NCBI GenBank assembly: GCA_000727475.1
Contig: KL647290.1
Span: 5,114,405 to 5,178,404 of the forward strand
Direction: 5' to 3'
Length of the DNA: 64,000 nt
DNA from: Sarcocystis neurona
Taxonomy: Eukaryota; Apicomplexa; Conoidasida; Eucoccidiorida; Sarcocystidae
How positions within the stretch are numbered: the stretch's first letter is position 1; each line of letters opens with the position of its first letter. The translations under genes were made by a program, and so were the position numbers. This document shows positions 12,025 to 24,888 of the stretch, one piece after another. Below the pieces are notes generated by a model. It was not told the origin of the DNA, did not search any database, and saw nothing but the letters and a program-made list of their open reading frames with translations.

Positions 12025-13230
12025 GAGAGAACTGCAACAGCAGCAGCTTCGCCAGTAGCTGCAGCAGCAGTATCAGCAACAGCAGCAGCAATCTTCAGCA
12101 TTCGCAGAGTCGGCAGCAGTTCTGCGCAGCACAAGTGGCACCACGAGCACCAGCAGAGAATTGCAGAGAAACGAAGAGCAGCAGCAGCAGAGTTATCCTG
12201 GGCGCTGAGGACGAGACCACCAACAGCAGCACTCCTACACAAGGAAGACAAAACAGCAGCAGAATTCTGCTCCACGACGAAAAGCCGCAGTTTAAAAGAA
12301 AAGTGATGAGGCATAAGCAGCACAGCAAACACCGGCCGCAAGCCGCGGCAGCAGGACGTGGACGAGCAGGCACCCGTGCAACAGCGAAGGCACCAGCAGC
12401 AACAGCATTACGACACCCACCAGGAGCAACAGCAGTAAAGCAGGTAGCGGCAAAAACAGCAGTGCAAAAGAAGTGCGAGGGATTGGATAAATGAAATAAA
12501 GGAAGCAGTGCCAGAGCCCGTCAGGGCCACAGCATTAGCAGATCAAAAAAGATATCCTCTTGTGTGCACCAGCAGAAGAGAAAAAAAGAAGCGACAGAAC
12601 AGCAACAGCAGAGCGCCGATTCATACAAAGCCCGGCCAGCCAACAGCAGTCAAGACCAGCACAGGGGAAACACTACTTCTTCTTCGACGACGTCGTCTCC
12701 TCCTCCCACACTGCCCCTGTACTCCTGCTGCTATTGCTGCAGCACCTGCTTCTGGGCCGGGGTTGTTGCTGCTGCGCTGCCGCCGCCTGTGTGACTCTGC
12801 TGCGCGTCTCTTCGACTACTGCTGCCTTCACCAACGCTGCTGCTGTTGCTGTTTCTTCTTCCCGCAAGTCGGGAGTGGGACTGGCAGAGGCGCCGCACCT
12901 TACATCGCACTTTGCTATCGAGGACGAAGAACAAGAAGAAGACGAGAAGAACACAGCTGTCTGTTTGCAGGCGTTCCTCTTTCTCTTCTGCAGGGAGAGA
13001 TGCGCCTGTGGAGAGTAACGCGGACTTCTCTCACTACTAAAACTCAGAACGGCGGAATGTACACGACGAACCGTTCCCAGGATAACTGCGCCGAGAAACG
13101 AAAAAGTTGTTCTGTCATACTGCAGAAAAGCACGGAGGTCGTAAAAAGAGACGCAGTTGCTCACATTTTCACCAAAGTCTTGCAAGACATTTGTCTCTAG
13201 AAGAAAGGGAAGGCGCCTGCTGCGAAACAA
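12025..13230. other. Mixed CAG and CTG blocks, weak plus-strand frames
   Basis: CAG reads on the plus strand at about 12030-12480 and CTG at about 12720-12850. Two plus-strand frames, about 12135-12494 (hydrophilic, basic, stop at 12494) and 12560-13018 (with an acidic stretch EDEEQEEDEK), have mixed protein-like composition but no recognisable domain. They would be divergent to the TBP-like gene. Splicing between them cannot be resolved, so they are recorded only as possible exons. Confidence 0.3.
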
Positions 13231-13469
13231 AGGCTAAACAGCGCTTTCCTTTCACTCAACAGCAATGGCAGGAACGAGAAATTTCTCCGTTGTTCACGCG
13301 CTGTACGGGAAGAAAAATTTACCAATGAAAAGCAGCTGTTCTCCGTCACTAACATAAGAATGAAGAGAACTTGGAACACAGAAGAAGGAAGTCTACCACA
13401 TACATGTACACACATGGACTATCATGTTTCAGCCTCTTCCTGCATCACCAGATACAGGTGTGATATACG

Positions 13470-13500
<31 letters not shown>

Positions 13501-15430
13501 GTAATCATATACACATGGGCACATTCATGAATATATGTAGTCATATACGCATATACACATATATGTGGTAGTGGTGTGTTGTCTATAGGTATGTAATAGT
13601 TCGTGAGAAGTCCGCACACACACGTACGACCAAACCCACACATGCACTTGTATACCCGCTTCTCCAGCCGGTCACTCCTTGTGCCCCTGGTAAGCCACGT
13701 AAATAACACCTACGTATGCACGTAGGGGTCAAACATATGCACAAATGCTGCTTCACACCTGTATGTATTCATCGATCCATTTTTATTTACACGGAAAGAC
13801 CATCCAGTACTTTCATCTTCATTTGCTTCACATAGGGTACAACATATAAAGGTGGAGAAGACCAAAAGGCCCGGGCGAGGATGCCGGTGAAGGTACACGG
13901 CCGTTTCTGAGTTGCGCGGTATGAGGAAAGGCAGTATGCCATGCTTGCTTAGAAATCAGAACTTATCACTTTGATGCTACTGAAAAGGAGTCCAAACGAC
14001 TCTAGAGAGGAAAAGCAAAAATTCGTTGAACAGATAAAACCTGTTACTTTGACATTCAGGTAAGAGACGAACAAGTCGTCCCCGCTGTAGCCCGACCCCA
14101 GCGTACAGCGTCCCGTACGCGCCGAGGTCGGGAGTGTTAGGAGGAAAGGAAATGTTCTCTTCGGAATAAGTTAAAGAAGCATTTCGTGGGAAATAGATAG
14201 ATCGAACACAAGTCTCTTACCAGTAGGATAATCGCAGAGATGGAAAAACGAGAAAAAGCGGCAGGGGTCGGGAATGAGAGCGTCTGCACCAGAAGAAACT
14301 AGGTGCTACTTTCAGAAAGGTTCGGCTTTAAAAACGAAAGAGGACGGTAGGGGCATCCAAATACGGGAGCTTGGAGAAGAAAACCCCGGCAGTCTGCGAT
14401 GGGGACGACCACGCAGAAGAGAGACGGGGAGAGGACGGAAGACGTGGCGAGCAGCGTTCACTCCAGGACGCCGTAGAAAACAGAAGATAAGTGGAGGGAT
14501 GCAGATTCACACAGAATAGAAGGAACGAGGCTTAACACAAACTTCAAGTAAGCCTTGAGCAGACACGATACGACGGCCAAGCAGGCAGCTGTAGGTTCGT
14601 TTTCACTCGCAACAAATACGGAAAACGCTGTTCCTACGCTTCTTTGTGTGTCTTAAAGGGAGACCATCAAGAAACGTAAACAAGTAATTTTACGATCAAC
14701 AAACGTAAACGAGTAAATTCCTCCTCGTGCAAAATTTCGCTCCTGAAAGAGCGACGACAACCAGCCAACTTGCTAGTGTCTTTGCTTTGTGCTTTCCTTC
14801 TTCTCCCTCACGAGCGCCATCTAGGGTGCCTCTCTTCCCCAGTGGCTGCTTCCTTTTTGGAAAAATGTCATCTGTGTTTCGCTAGCAGGTGTTCTTTCCA
14901 TGTGTGTTCTTTAATGCAGATCTGTAGACGAGCACAACCCTCGCACCGCCATACAGCTTCCCACCCGGAAAGCAAGGAATGACAGGGCAGGACGAAGAAA
15001 AATCGAGGTTTCCAGAGAGTTCAGGGGAGGAAACCGAGTTTCAAAAACCACAAAAACACAAAATATGATAGGCCGCACGCACGCTTGTGCAGCTGCACGA
15101 GGGGCAAGGAGCGCCACGCCAGCACTCGGGGAGATGCTCCTGTCTAACGGCGGAAAAAAAGGCCACGCGACGTACCGTTCCACTATTACTGCTACGGACG
15201 GGACGACGGGTACCATACTGCATATTCTTGGCATTGCGAGTACCTCTCTTATGATCGTACGCTTGTTTATCAGGATCCGGGCACGTAATCCCTCTCGTAC
15301 CTCGCTGGGCTATTGTGTATGTGCAGCAGCAGTGCATGCTACATGCAGCAGCTGGTGTTACAAGTCAATATAAGTCACGTCTTTCTTCTTGTACCGTGTC
15401 TCTCTGCCTGTAAGACACAGTTAGCGGTTC
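13231..15430. other. Repeat-poor stretch, no gene recognised
   Basis: Apart from a (TA)n run at about 13474-13501 and a few TATACACA tracts up to 13640, this is unique sequence with short frames on both strands. None has recognisable conserved motifs. No RNA gene was recognised. Confidence 0.5.
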
Positions 15431-15439
15431 CCAAGTGGT

Positions 15440-16010
15440 GGTGCTCTCGGGGCCGTTACTGCTGATCAGATTGCTGCTGTCGCTGCTTCTCTTGCTGCTG
15501 GTGTTGTTGAGAACCACGCGACCGAGACAGTTGATACTTGCACGCGTTGCTGCCATTACCGTTGCTGCGGTCCTTTTGCTGTTGCGGCGACGCTGTTACT
15601 GATGCTACTGCTATTGCTGCTGTTGCCTCTCCTAGCGCTGCTGGTGCTGCTTCTGTTTCTGTTGATCCTGCCGCAAAATGACATACTTCTGGTGACACTG
15701 CTGCTGCCGTTTGTATGTTTCGGTGGTATTGCCGGTGAAGCTGCTCCTTGTGGTGCTGTCCCTACTGTGGCTCTCTCTTCTGGCCCCCTGTAGTCGCTAG
15801 TGCTGTTGCTGCTGCCGTTTTTGGGGCTGATACCTGCCTTCGCCTGCGGTTGCTGCTCTCATTGTTCCCCTCCTTGGTGCTACTGTTGCTGCTGCTCACG
15901 GGGGCAATGTTAGTGCTCTTCTAAATGTGACCGAGCTGTACACTGCTTTTGCTGCTGATGCTGAGGTTACCCGCGCGCTGCTCCCCCTGCTCCGTAAACT
16001 GATACTGCAA
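15440..16010. repeat. CTG/GCTGTTGCTGCT block
   Basis: Interrupted CTG triplets read on the plus strand. By the strand rule seen in the three supported genes, this would be an intron of a plus-strand gene or an exon of a minus-strand gene. No conserved block was found on either strand. Confidence 0.6.
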
Positions 16011-19000
16011 GTCTTGGTATAAGTGTGAACCTGTAGGGCGTTGTCCTCACATATATATATATATATACGTACAAATTGTTTCTGGATCTATCAGTGGGAC
16101 TGTATATACGCATGTACGCATGCGTATCCCTTCACACACATAGGGAGTGAGAGACAGGGGCACCAAGGAGCTGGATAGATAGATAGATACACTGATGAAA
16201 TGCTGCATTGTTGGCAGCACTGCTCTCCCTAATAATATATGCGAGTGAACACACATAAACATAAATATATATACATACACACATATATATATGAACAACA
16301 CACATATCAAATGCAGAAAAGTATGTGTAATACATGTATATACGTGTATAGGCCTGTGTGTAGGGAACTTATTGCTAGTGAGATGTATATCGGATTTACA
16401 AGTGTAAGAACAATTGTGAATTGACAGCAGGACGCAGTTTAAATAAATATATATATATATATATAGGTAGATAGATTCCCATCTCTGTATGCAGTACTGT
16501 GTGCCTACGCTCTACACGCATAACACCAGTGACAGAGTACACAGCACTACGTGATAAATATATATATCTCCATGTAGTACACTTATAAGTAGTGACAGAA
16601 GAAGGAGATATAGTACGCGGGGGTTCAGGAAGAGTGCTTTTCCCGTTTGCCGGTGAAAGCGTACAACTCTTCTTTCTGGGCAGCCCGTGTTGTACACATC
16701 ACATTGTACTCCCTCGCGAGCACGGTCGTTCCTCCGCGACGTATGTCATGATATATTTACTGCAAGAATCTTTAGCTGTCCTTTTGTGGAGGAACGGTAT
16801 GAAGTCACATTTTTAGGAGACTTGCCTCTCCAGCAGTAACATATCCATCTGGACGATATAGGTACACCGTGAGGGTCGGGAAGTATGGATTGAACCAGTG
16901 AGGTTATCGTAGTCACATATTCATCATCGTGCCCCTGCATTCTTGATTTTTCCTCTACAGTTCACTTTCTCTCGCCCAGTGTATACAAGAATGTAGCAGC
17001 TGTGTATTTCTTACAAAATATCCTCGCTGTGATGTGTGGCACGAGTTACTAGCTTTGTAAATCAGTAGCGGCTTCGTATAGAATACTACATCGCAAGTAA
17101 CTGGTTACACCTTCACCTTACGCGAGAACTTCGTTGTAGTCCCCACATCGGCAGCTGTCTCGTTCGCATGCTCACAGTGCTCCTTTGAAGACGGACATGT
17201 GTACACATGAGTGCAAACATGCAGAGGCAGTCTCTCTCTCTTCATGTATAAAGATATATTGTTGAAGACAAAGATGTGTACATATGAGTGCTCACTTGCC
17301 GAGGTAGTCTCTTCGTGTATGAAGATGTATTGTAGAATCGGATATTTAAAGTCTTCATCCTTCACACTTGCACACGGAGGTATGCCCGTATACGTATTCT
17401 AACACTTGTTTAAAGGTACACACGTACGTATGCGTTAGCACACTTACATATGCATTGAATCTTGGGGGAAATTTGTTCATATGTCACCCCCTGTGTACAT
17501 CAACCTCTGGCAGATCTGCTGCTTTACTCTATGTGAACTGAACCCTTGTTAGGAGCCGGGACTTTGAAATTTTTTTTTTCAACAATAAGGGTGTTCAAAG
17601 ACAAACTCTATCACAGGTTCGTCCTCTTTCGCTTGTGCGCATGGAACACCCCGACCACTCTTCTACCCAGAGTGGAATACACATTGATTTCCTGAAGGTA
17701 TCCGTTCGTGTGTCGTCTGCATCACAGTTTTGCTCCCGAGAAGATTATTAGGTCACAAAGGTGGGACACTGTTTCGCTTGTTTTCAAGTCTGAAAGGCTT
17801 GTTATTGCAAGGAAACTCAGTAACGTTGCGACCCGTGCCCACCTGAGTGTGTGACTGCGCAGACTTGCACTATACTTTTGTTTGTTTCTGAGAAAGATAG
17901 ACAGATTGAACAAATGATCCATGCGGGAACGCAGTTAGGTCGTCATCAGCGTTCCGGCTAGCCTGGATGCACGTGTGCAGAGACAACGTGCAGCGAGAGA
18001 ATTCGAAAGATTTCTCTACTTCACGCATTTACGACGAAGCTCTCCTTTCTTTCACTTTACTCTGACCGTTACTATGAGATACAGCCACTGCCGTCAGAAA
18101 AGGTTCCGCAACCGGTTTCTTTCGAAAAGCTCAGTCTTTTCACCACTGGACGCTTTACTGATAAGAGGAGTGTTTCTCTCAGTGCTCACACTAAAGTCAT
18201 AAAAGAACTGCAACCTTCTCCAAGGAGTGTTTTCTCCTGGAATGTCCGGTGTCAATTCCATGTGAGTCTTTTCTGCGCCGCCTCCTGCGGCTTCCAAAAC
18301 GCTGCACATATATAGGCATATATATATGCATGCATACATACATACATGCATACGTACACACTTGTGTATGTATGTTTCGATGTGTGTCCGGATCTTCCGT
18401 GCGCAGTGTTCTGCCGCTTACACGATGCTGCAGTTTTACACATATTCATTATATGTCTACCCGTCTCCGCTCTAATCTGGGCTTTGTTGCTTTCGTGGTG
18501 CTGCGTATACATACATATGTGACGTCTATATCAGCAGGTAATGACACAAATATAAGTAGCTGCAAAGGAGCACCTCAACAGTAAGTATACAACGTGTTCT
18601 ACAGCGGGAGCGAAATTATATCTCGTAGAGCTTAGCAGGAGCAATTTTCTCTGGTGGTACAGGAGTGGACAGCACAGATTAGTGTCGTTGCCGCTATGAC
18701 CACTCACGACAAAGCACAATAGGATTCTCCGCCAGATGATTAAGTCGCCGCACACGTACCTGTGTGTACAGTGTGCATATGTGCAGACATGAAGTATTGT
18801 AAACCACACACACAGAACCGAGAAGAAAAACTTGCCGTAGCACTTGTTTTCTTCTTGTGATTGGGATGAGGTAGGATGCCGTGACTCCGCTTTACACTAA
18901 AGACCTTTTTGAAGCATACGATAACGGACACGCTGTAGCTATGTACAATATTACCTGCTTCCTCAGCTAGCATACTACAAAACTTATATCACTAGCAGAT

Positions 19001-22000
19001 GCAGCATTGCCCTACCGCGTAACGCCATGTTTCACTGTAGTGATCGCTGGATAAAACATTCTGAGCAACTTATGGAGAGGCGGCACTGTTGGTTACAGAA
19101 CAGAAACGAGTGAACATCCCAAAAGAGACAGCTGCGCAGATACGTACGAACACGAAATGTATATACGTGAATGTGTATGTACGTAAATGTATGTTTTTAG
19201 TACCGCACGCCAATTATGTCACATGTGTACCTGCAAGTATATATATACACGGGGTATGCTATATACGTATGCGTGTGTATATACGTGTACATATGAGAAA
19301 TACGCTAACTATACGGACTGAGCGCTGTGTCTCGCCAGTGAGAGAAACACCCGGCACTCAATATACATATAAACCTGTAGGTGCTGCTGCGTAACTTTCA
19401 CCCGTCATTTTTCACTACAAATACACTAGGGAGTGTCGAACCCCCTGGCTGCAACAGGCCGACCCAACCAGACATGGGGACAAAAGTGACATACCGACAC
19501 AGCCTTTGACTTGCGAGCTGGAATCGCGTTTTCTCTTCAGAAGTGAACAAACCACCAAGTTCTAGGTGTGATGCACCAGTCATTCCTGCGCCCTAAGTAA
19601 ATCAATATCTATGGTGTTACTCTTTTAAGTCCTCCACCCGGAGAGAGAACGAATCAAGCGCAAACACGCACATTTACTTGCCTCACTACACCCCGAAGAA
19701 TCTCAACTGTATGTGTAGCTCCCTCTCTACAGCCACACGTGTACACACATTCACCCTTCAGGAACAAACTTGCATAGAAACCATGCTTCGAACACATAAC
19801 CTGCCACATCGCCCATCACACCTACTGAATGCTCAGTCGCCGGTCCCACCTGTCGGCTGTCCCGGTGGTACGTTCAATACTGGTGGAAAAAAAAGCAGCG
19901 CCACTGGAAAGCATGCACGCCGGGAGACAAAATCATCATATACTGCCACTAGATTATCCTGGGGAATCAGAGTTGACACAACTTGATATATATTTGTACA
20001 CGTAGCTATACTGAGAGGCGTAGTTTCTCAGTGCCACAGCCTTGTACGTAAAGATATGTATGTATGTATTTATGTATAACTTACTAGATATACAACTTAC
20101 TAGCTGAGCGTGACTACTAGATTTGACTGAAAGCCATCTCTCGTTCCTTCCGTACTACGCCACGATGAGGGATACAATGTCATTCAGTACTTGCGTATAT
20201 ATACATGGGTCTATGTGACTGTAATCCCGTTTGCATCTTTAATGAAAAGTGTATAAACTTACAACAAAAAACAATGCCACAAAAAGATATGCGTAACTCA
20301 GGACTTACGTATCTACACATGGGCCAATGTGATTGAAATCAGGTTTGCCTGTTTAGTGGAAAATGTTTAAACTTACAACAAAAAACAATGCCACGAAAAG
20401 GGATGCGTACAGCTGTCTCCTTGTATAATGTGCCAGAATTGGGCATGCCCTACTGCTGAAGAAATGGCAGCACTCGGGCGTATATGTACTGGCATGCACT
20501 TCACTTTTCCAGCGATTGGGGCACTTCGATGTTTCCCGTGAGGTACATAAACACGAAGTGAAGAACGCTGGTCGGTGCAGTCGTTTCGACTCATATAGAA
20601 AGAGGGTGCATTGCATCCCAAATATAACTCATCACATCACTAGACTGACGCTTGTAGGTGTGCCCCGCATTTACAATTTAGAAAGCTACATGTACTCACG
20701 TATGTATGCGCGTGTACGTATACACATATCTATGTGTATACGTATGTGTACGTGCACGTGTCCACAGACGTTACATTCATGTATAATCGTTACATCGCAT
20801 CACACACACATCCGCTATAAAAACAAGTATACACACAGACGTACATACCTACATAATATATGTATACATTTCTCATCTCACAGTACGCGTCTTGGGAAAT
20901 TACATATAGATATGCGTAGAGATATACCGGCGTGCGGAGGGCTGCACAGATGGATGCGGAAGTTACGTGTACAGGTGCGGTGAACGCACAGGTATAAGGT
21001 CGAACTGAAATAAGCACATATACGGTCACACCCTCCTTTACTTAATCATCTGCTGGACAGAAACGAGAAATTATTTCACGCCTCGCTCGCCAACATTGCA
21101 CTCACCAAAGAGTGTGTCTTTTCGCCTCTGTTCGTGTAGTGTAAACTTCCATGAGGACGGTGCTACACGCTGAGCAGTGTGCGGGCGACGTCTTATGGCA
21201 CACCAGTCTATCGATTCTTTGATGTACGCCGTGGGAATGTAAGGATACGTTAGAGGTACCTCTTGAATTAGAGACGTAATATAGGACCCGTAATGTGGGT
21301 GGAGGTAGACTTTGTACGGAAAATAGTAGTAGGTGGTAGTAGTAGCTCAGGTGCTAGTATTACTTGTAGACCACGCGCAGCTGTCACCCTGTGTGGTGAA
21401 GCAACGAAATAGAGGTGCCCGCGGTCGTAACCCTAATGGCAGTCGCCATGTGGCGGTAACAGTAGAACTACTGGCAAAAAACAGTCACTACCGTCCCCTT
21501 TGGTACTACTCAGCACGCGAGCGGTGGTGTACAAGAACATCATCACAAGTGTCTTGGTCCGTCTCGTGTTACCAAATTCATTTGTGCTGATCAGTCACTG
21601 CTTTCCACTGCGCGACGTAGATCTCGCAAATTCTACTCACATATCCCACGTACCTCAACTAAATGACATGCGCACATAGAGAACATGCACACTTGTTTCC
21701 CCACGTATCAACCGTGGGGGCCCGGAATACTTTAACATACACGATCCCACTCCACGTAGAAAAACACAGTCAGGGGTTTCACCAAAAACCTGCATTCCAG
21801 TAGAACTCGACAAGCACGAAAATGAGCACACAGTGGGCACCACGGTTGGGTCCTTCAACGAGCTGCGCGCGCTGCGACAACCACGTCTGTTACGCGGTCT
21901 GGCCAGATGCCGTGTCACTTCCACCACCGCCGGCATACCCCCTAACCACTTGACGAACCCCCGCGGTACGCTGTAGACATTGGTGGCGGGTTGTTGCTAC

Positions 22001-23529
22001 CCGAATAAAAGTGCATTGGCCGACATGCAGTATGTCTACAGACATCGAACCCCGAGCTTCTCGTATACATACTTTCTCTTGCGGGATCGGTTCCTCATGC
22101 TGCTTTTGATGACTCAATGGTGGTGCACACAGACCCTCGCGGAATACTTGTGGAGCCACGCAGGATCTCCCTGGCGGGACTTTGCAGCATTTCGAAACAG
22201 TCCTCTACACAGTTTGCAGGTTCAGCTGCGCAGCGTCGATAATTACATCAGACGTGCTTCAGCGCGCCGTGCTGGCGCATGCAGGTAGTCGCTCTTCCCG
22301 TTTGTCAGCGTGCCTCACACAGTTTTCCTTAGCTCACCAAGCCTGTGCTCTCTACACGGTTTTAGGCGCGTTTAAAACGTTGCCTGAAACGTACACTGCA
22401 CAGACGGCAGGGAACGAAATTATTCTGCACTGAGTAGAGTTTGCCGCAGTCAGAGCGCCTCTGTGTGTTGTTTTCTTTACGCAGGATGTGCCTTGCACAT
22501 GTTCCACACAGAGTTCCTTCCACGTGGGAGAGTCCGCTCGCGTGTACGTGTGCACACTCATCCTTTAAAGACCGGGTGTATGTACACGGCCCTCGAACCG
22601 ACCTCACACGCCTCACACCGATCCGTGGAGTTGATGTCTAGAGATGATCCTCTCCGTTCGATTACCATCTCACCCCACCTATTTGCACACAGTTGCTCTC
22701 ACTCGTGAGTCTCATCTGAACAAGAAAGGCTCGCTATTCGCCGCTGCTTCTCAATTCCGTACAGCGGCACATCACGTGTGTGCGCCGAACACCGTCCTCT
22801 CCAAGGCCTCGCTTCGACGTTGCTTTGAGAATCGCGGCCCTTCTGCGTGTCGCGCGCGTTACTCGCTTGTAAACAATTATTCGTAGCGCGTCCTACCTTC
22901 GCATAGTTACGTCGTCCGTACGGGTTTGAGCAGTGGCCTATGTGTTGCCTTTGTCAAATGCCATTCTATAAGTTCTGCTCCCTTCGTGCATATATATACG
23001 GCTATACTCGTCGCCCTCCCACCTCCTACGGCCCAACTGCCTTGCTGCACGTACGACGCCAGCAGCGGTGGCGAGTAACCGCACTGCGTTTTGCCTTTCC
23101 AGCCCGCTTGTCGCCGGAGGGTCACAAGAACACGTTGTTTTTTGCAACTGGCGCAGCGCTAGGTCGCAAAGACATTTTCCGTATCCGCTGTGCCTAACTG
23201 TGCATTTCGATTCGCATCTGAGCAAAGAATCGTATTCATATGCGTAGGCCGCGAAGGAAGCCCAGCCAGCTGCGAAGCTCTACGATTCCTTTCTTTCTGC
23301 CACTGTCACTGTAATTCGTGCTCTTCCATACGCACTGACGGGGTCTTGAGTCTGCCTAAGTCACCTCCTCAAGGTGGTATTCACCAATCATTCAGCAGGC
23401 ATTCGAGGTATTTTGCGTTCCCCTCTGAGGCTCAAACGGGTTTCATATTCCGAAGCTTGCGCTGCTCCTGCTCTTTGATATACCTGTGCGAGCCAGTGTG
23501 CGTACGCAGAAGTTGAGGCCTGCTGTTCA
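16011..23529. other. Repeat-poor intergenic region upstream of the ALC1-like gene
   Basis: Short TA/TG microsatellites occur at 16050-16080, 16240-16300, 18300-18380 and 20690-20880. The rest is unique DNA with only short frames on both strands. No domain, tRNA or rRNA is recognisable. The 3' end would contain the promoter and leader of the ALC1-like gene. Confidence 0.5.
20185..20412. repeat. Imperfect 114-bp tandem duplication
   Basis: Two adjacent copies (20185-20298 and 20299-20412) share long identical stretches, including the shared segment AACTTACAACAAAAAACAAT. They differ by scattered substitutions. Confidence 0.85.
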
Positions 23530-24888
23530 ATGGTGTCTCCGCAATTTCACCATGGCTGGGGCGGCGGTGAGAGAAGCAAAAGCCGCGCCAGTAGCACCCG
23601 CAGCGAAAACGAGGAAGGAGAGGTGGAGGCCAGCAGTAGCAGAAGCAGCAGAGCGTTAGATCAGAACATCATGAGGGAAAGACGAAGCCGCAGTCGCAGT
23701 AATTCTGAAGAATTCATTCTCGATAGAGCCACAGACAGCAGCAGCAGCGGCAGCGAGAAGGAGGACGAGGAGAGGCAGAGAAAAAGTTTAGCAGACTTCG
23801 AGGCTTCTATCCCGGAAAGAGAAGTGGACCGAGCCGTTGCAGCTGTGGAGAAATTTCTCTCGCATTTTGGGAACCAAGCTGACACTGACGTTTTGCCGAA
23901 TTTTGTCTCGCATTCCCCCCCTGCAGAGGTTACCTCTTCTTCATGTTCTTTAGAAAATGATCCCACGTCCGGTGCGGGCGAGAAGTCACTCACCTGCGTT
24001 TCGCGTTCTTCTGCTGCCTCTCCTTCCGCGTCGTGTTCTTCTCCGTCCTCCTCGTCCTCTTCGAATTTGCTGCACTTTCCTTTCTCTAGCCGATGGGTAG
24101 CCCAGCGCCGTGCGGAGATCCGGCACCTGCGCAGCATCAGGCAGCCCCCACCGCTCCTGCGACGAGTTTCTGCAGCTTCGGGAGCAGGAGACGCAGCAGC
24201 AGCAGCAAGCAGAGAGGTCCTTGGAGCAGCAGGGAGGACACGGACGACACGAAGAATTCAGGCAGAGACAGGAAATAGTACTGAAGCAGGAGCAGGGGCA
24301 GTACCGAAAAGAGGGACAAGTGCAGGAGGAGCTGCAGCAGCCACAGAAAGAACACCAGAAGAAACAGGACGGGATTTTTCGGCCGCGCGGGGCTTGTTAC
24401 ATGACTATCAAGAGGAAGGCGTCGCCTGGTTAATTTCGCGTTATAAAAGCAAGACGGGATGCATCGTTGCGGATGAGATGGGACTGGGAAAAACGCTGCA
24501 GACACTGACTTTCCTTTGTTGGCTGCGCGAGTGCAACGCTGCTGCTCTGCCTTCTCTCGTCGTCTGTCCTCTTAGCGTCGTCAGCACCTGGCAGGAGCAG
24601 ATTTCGGACTTCCTACATACCAGCCCCGCCTGCCAATACAGCAGCAGCAGCAGGAGGCACAGCAACAACGAGGACAGCCACCACGGCAGCGGCAGGGGCG
24701 ACGGCAGCGACAACGCGAGCAGCAGCGATGAGAGTACTACCACTAGCAATATCAGAGATGAAAGGAAGAGGAAGCGGTGCAGCAGCGGCAGTGTGAAGGA
24801 CGGGTTCGACGCGGGCCACGGGAATGAAGCGGCGTCCATGCGAGTGCTTGTTTACGTTGGAACAGCAGAGGAGAGGCATGCTCTCAGA
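23530..24888 (+). other. ALC1-like exon 1
   Basis: It encodes an acidic, Ser/Arg-rich N-terminus (about 290 residues) and then SNF2 motifs Q, I and Ia (LLHDYQEEGVAWLISRY, DEMGLGKT, CPLSVVSTW). After a Ser/His/Asn-rich insert comes VLVYVGTAEERHALR, matching the CHD1L segment before motif II. The donor AGA|GTAAAA is in phase 0, although the frame stays open to a TGA at about 24964. The pyrimidine-rich run at 24000-24090 ends TTTCTCTAG, so a small intron there is possible. Confidence 0.85.
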
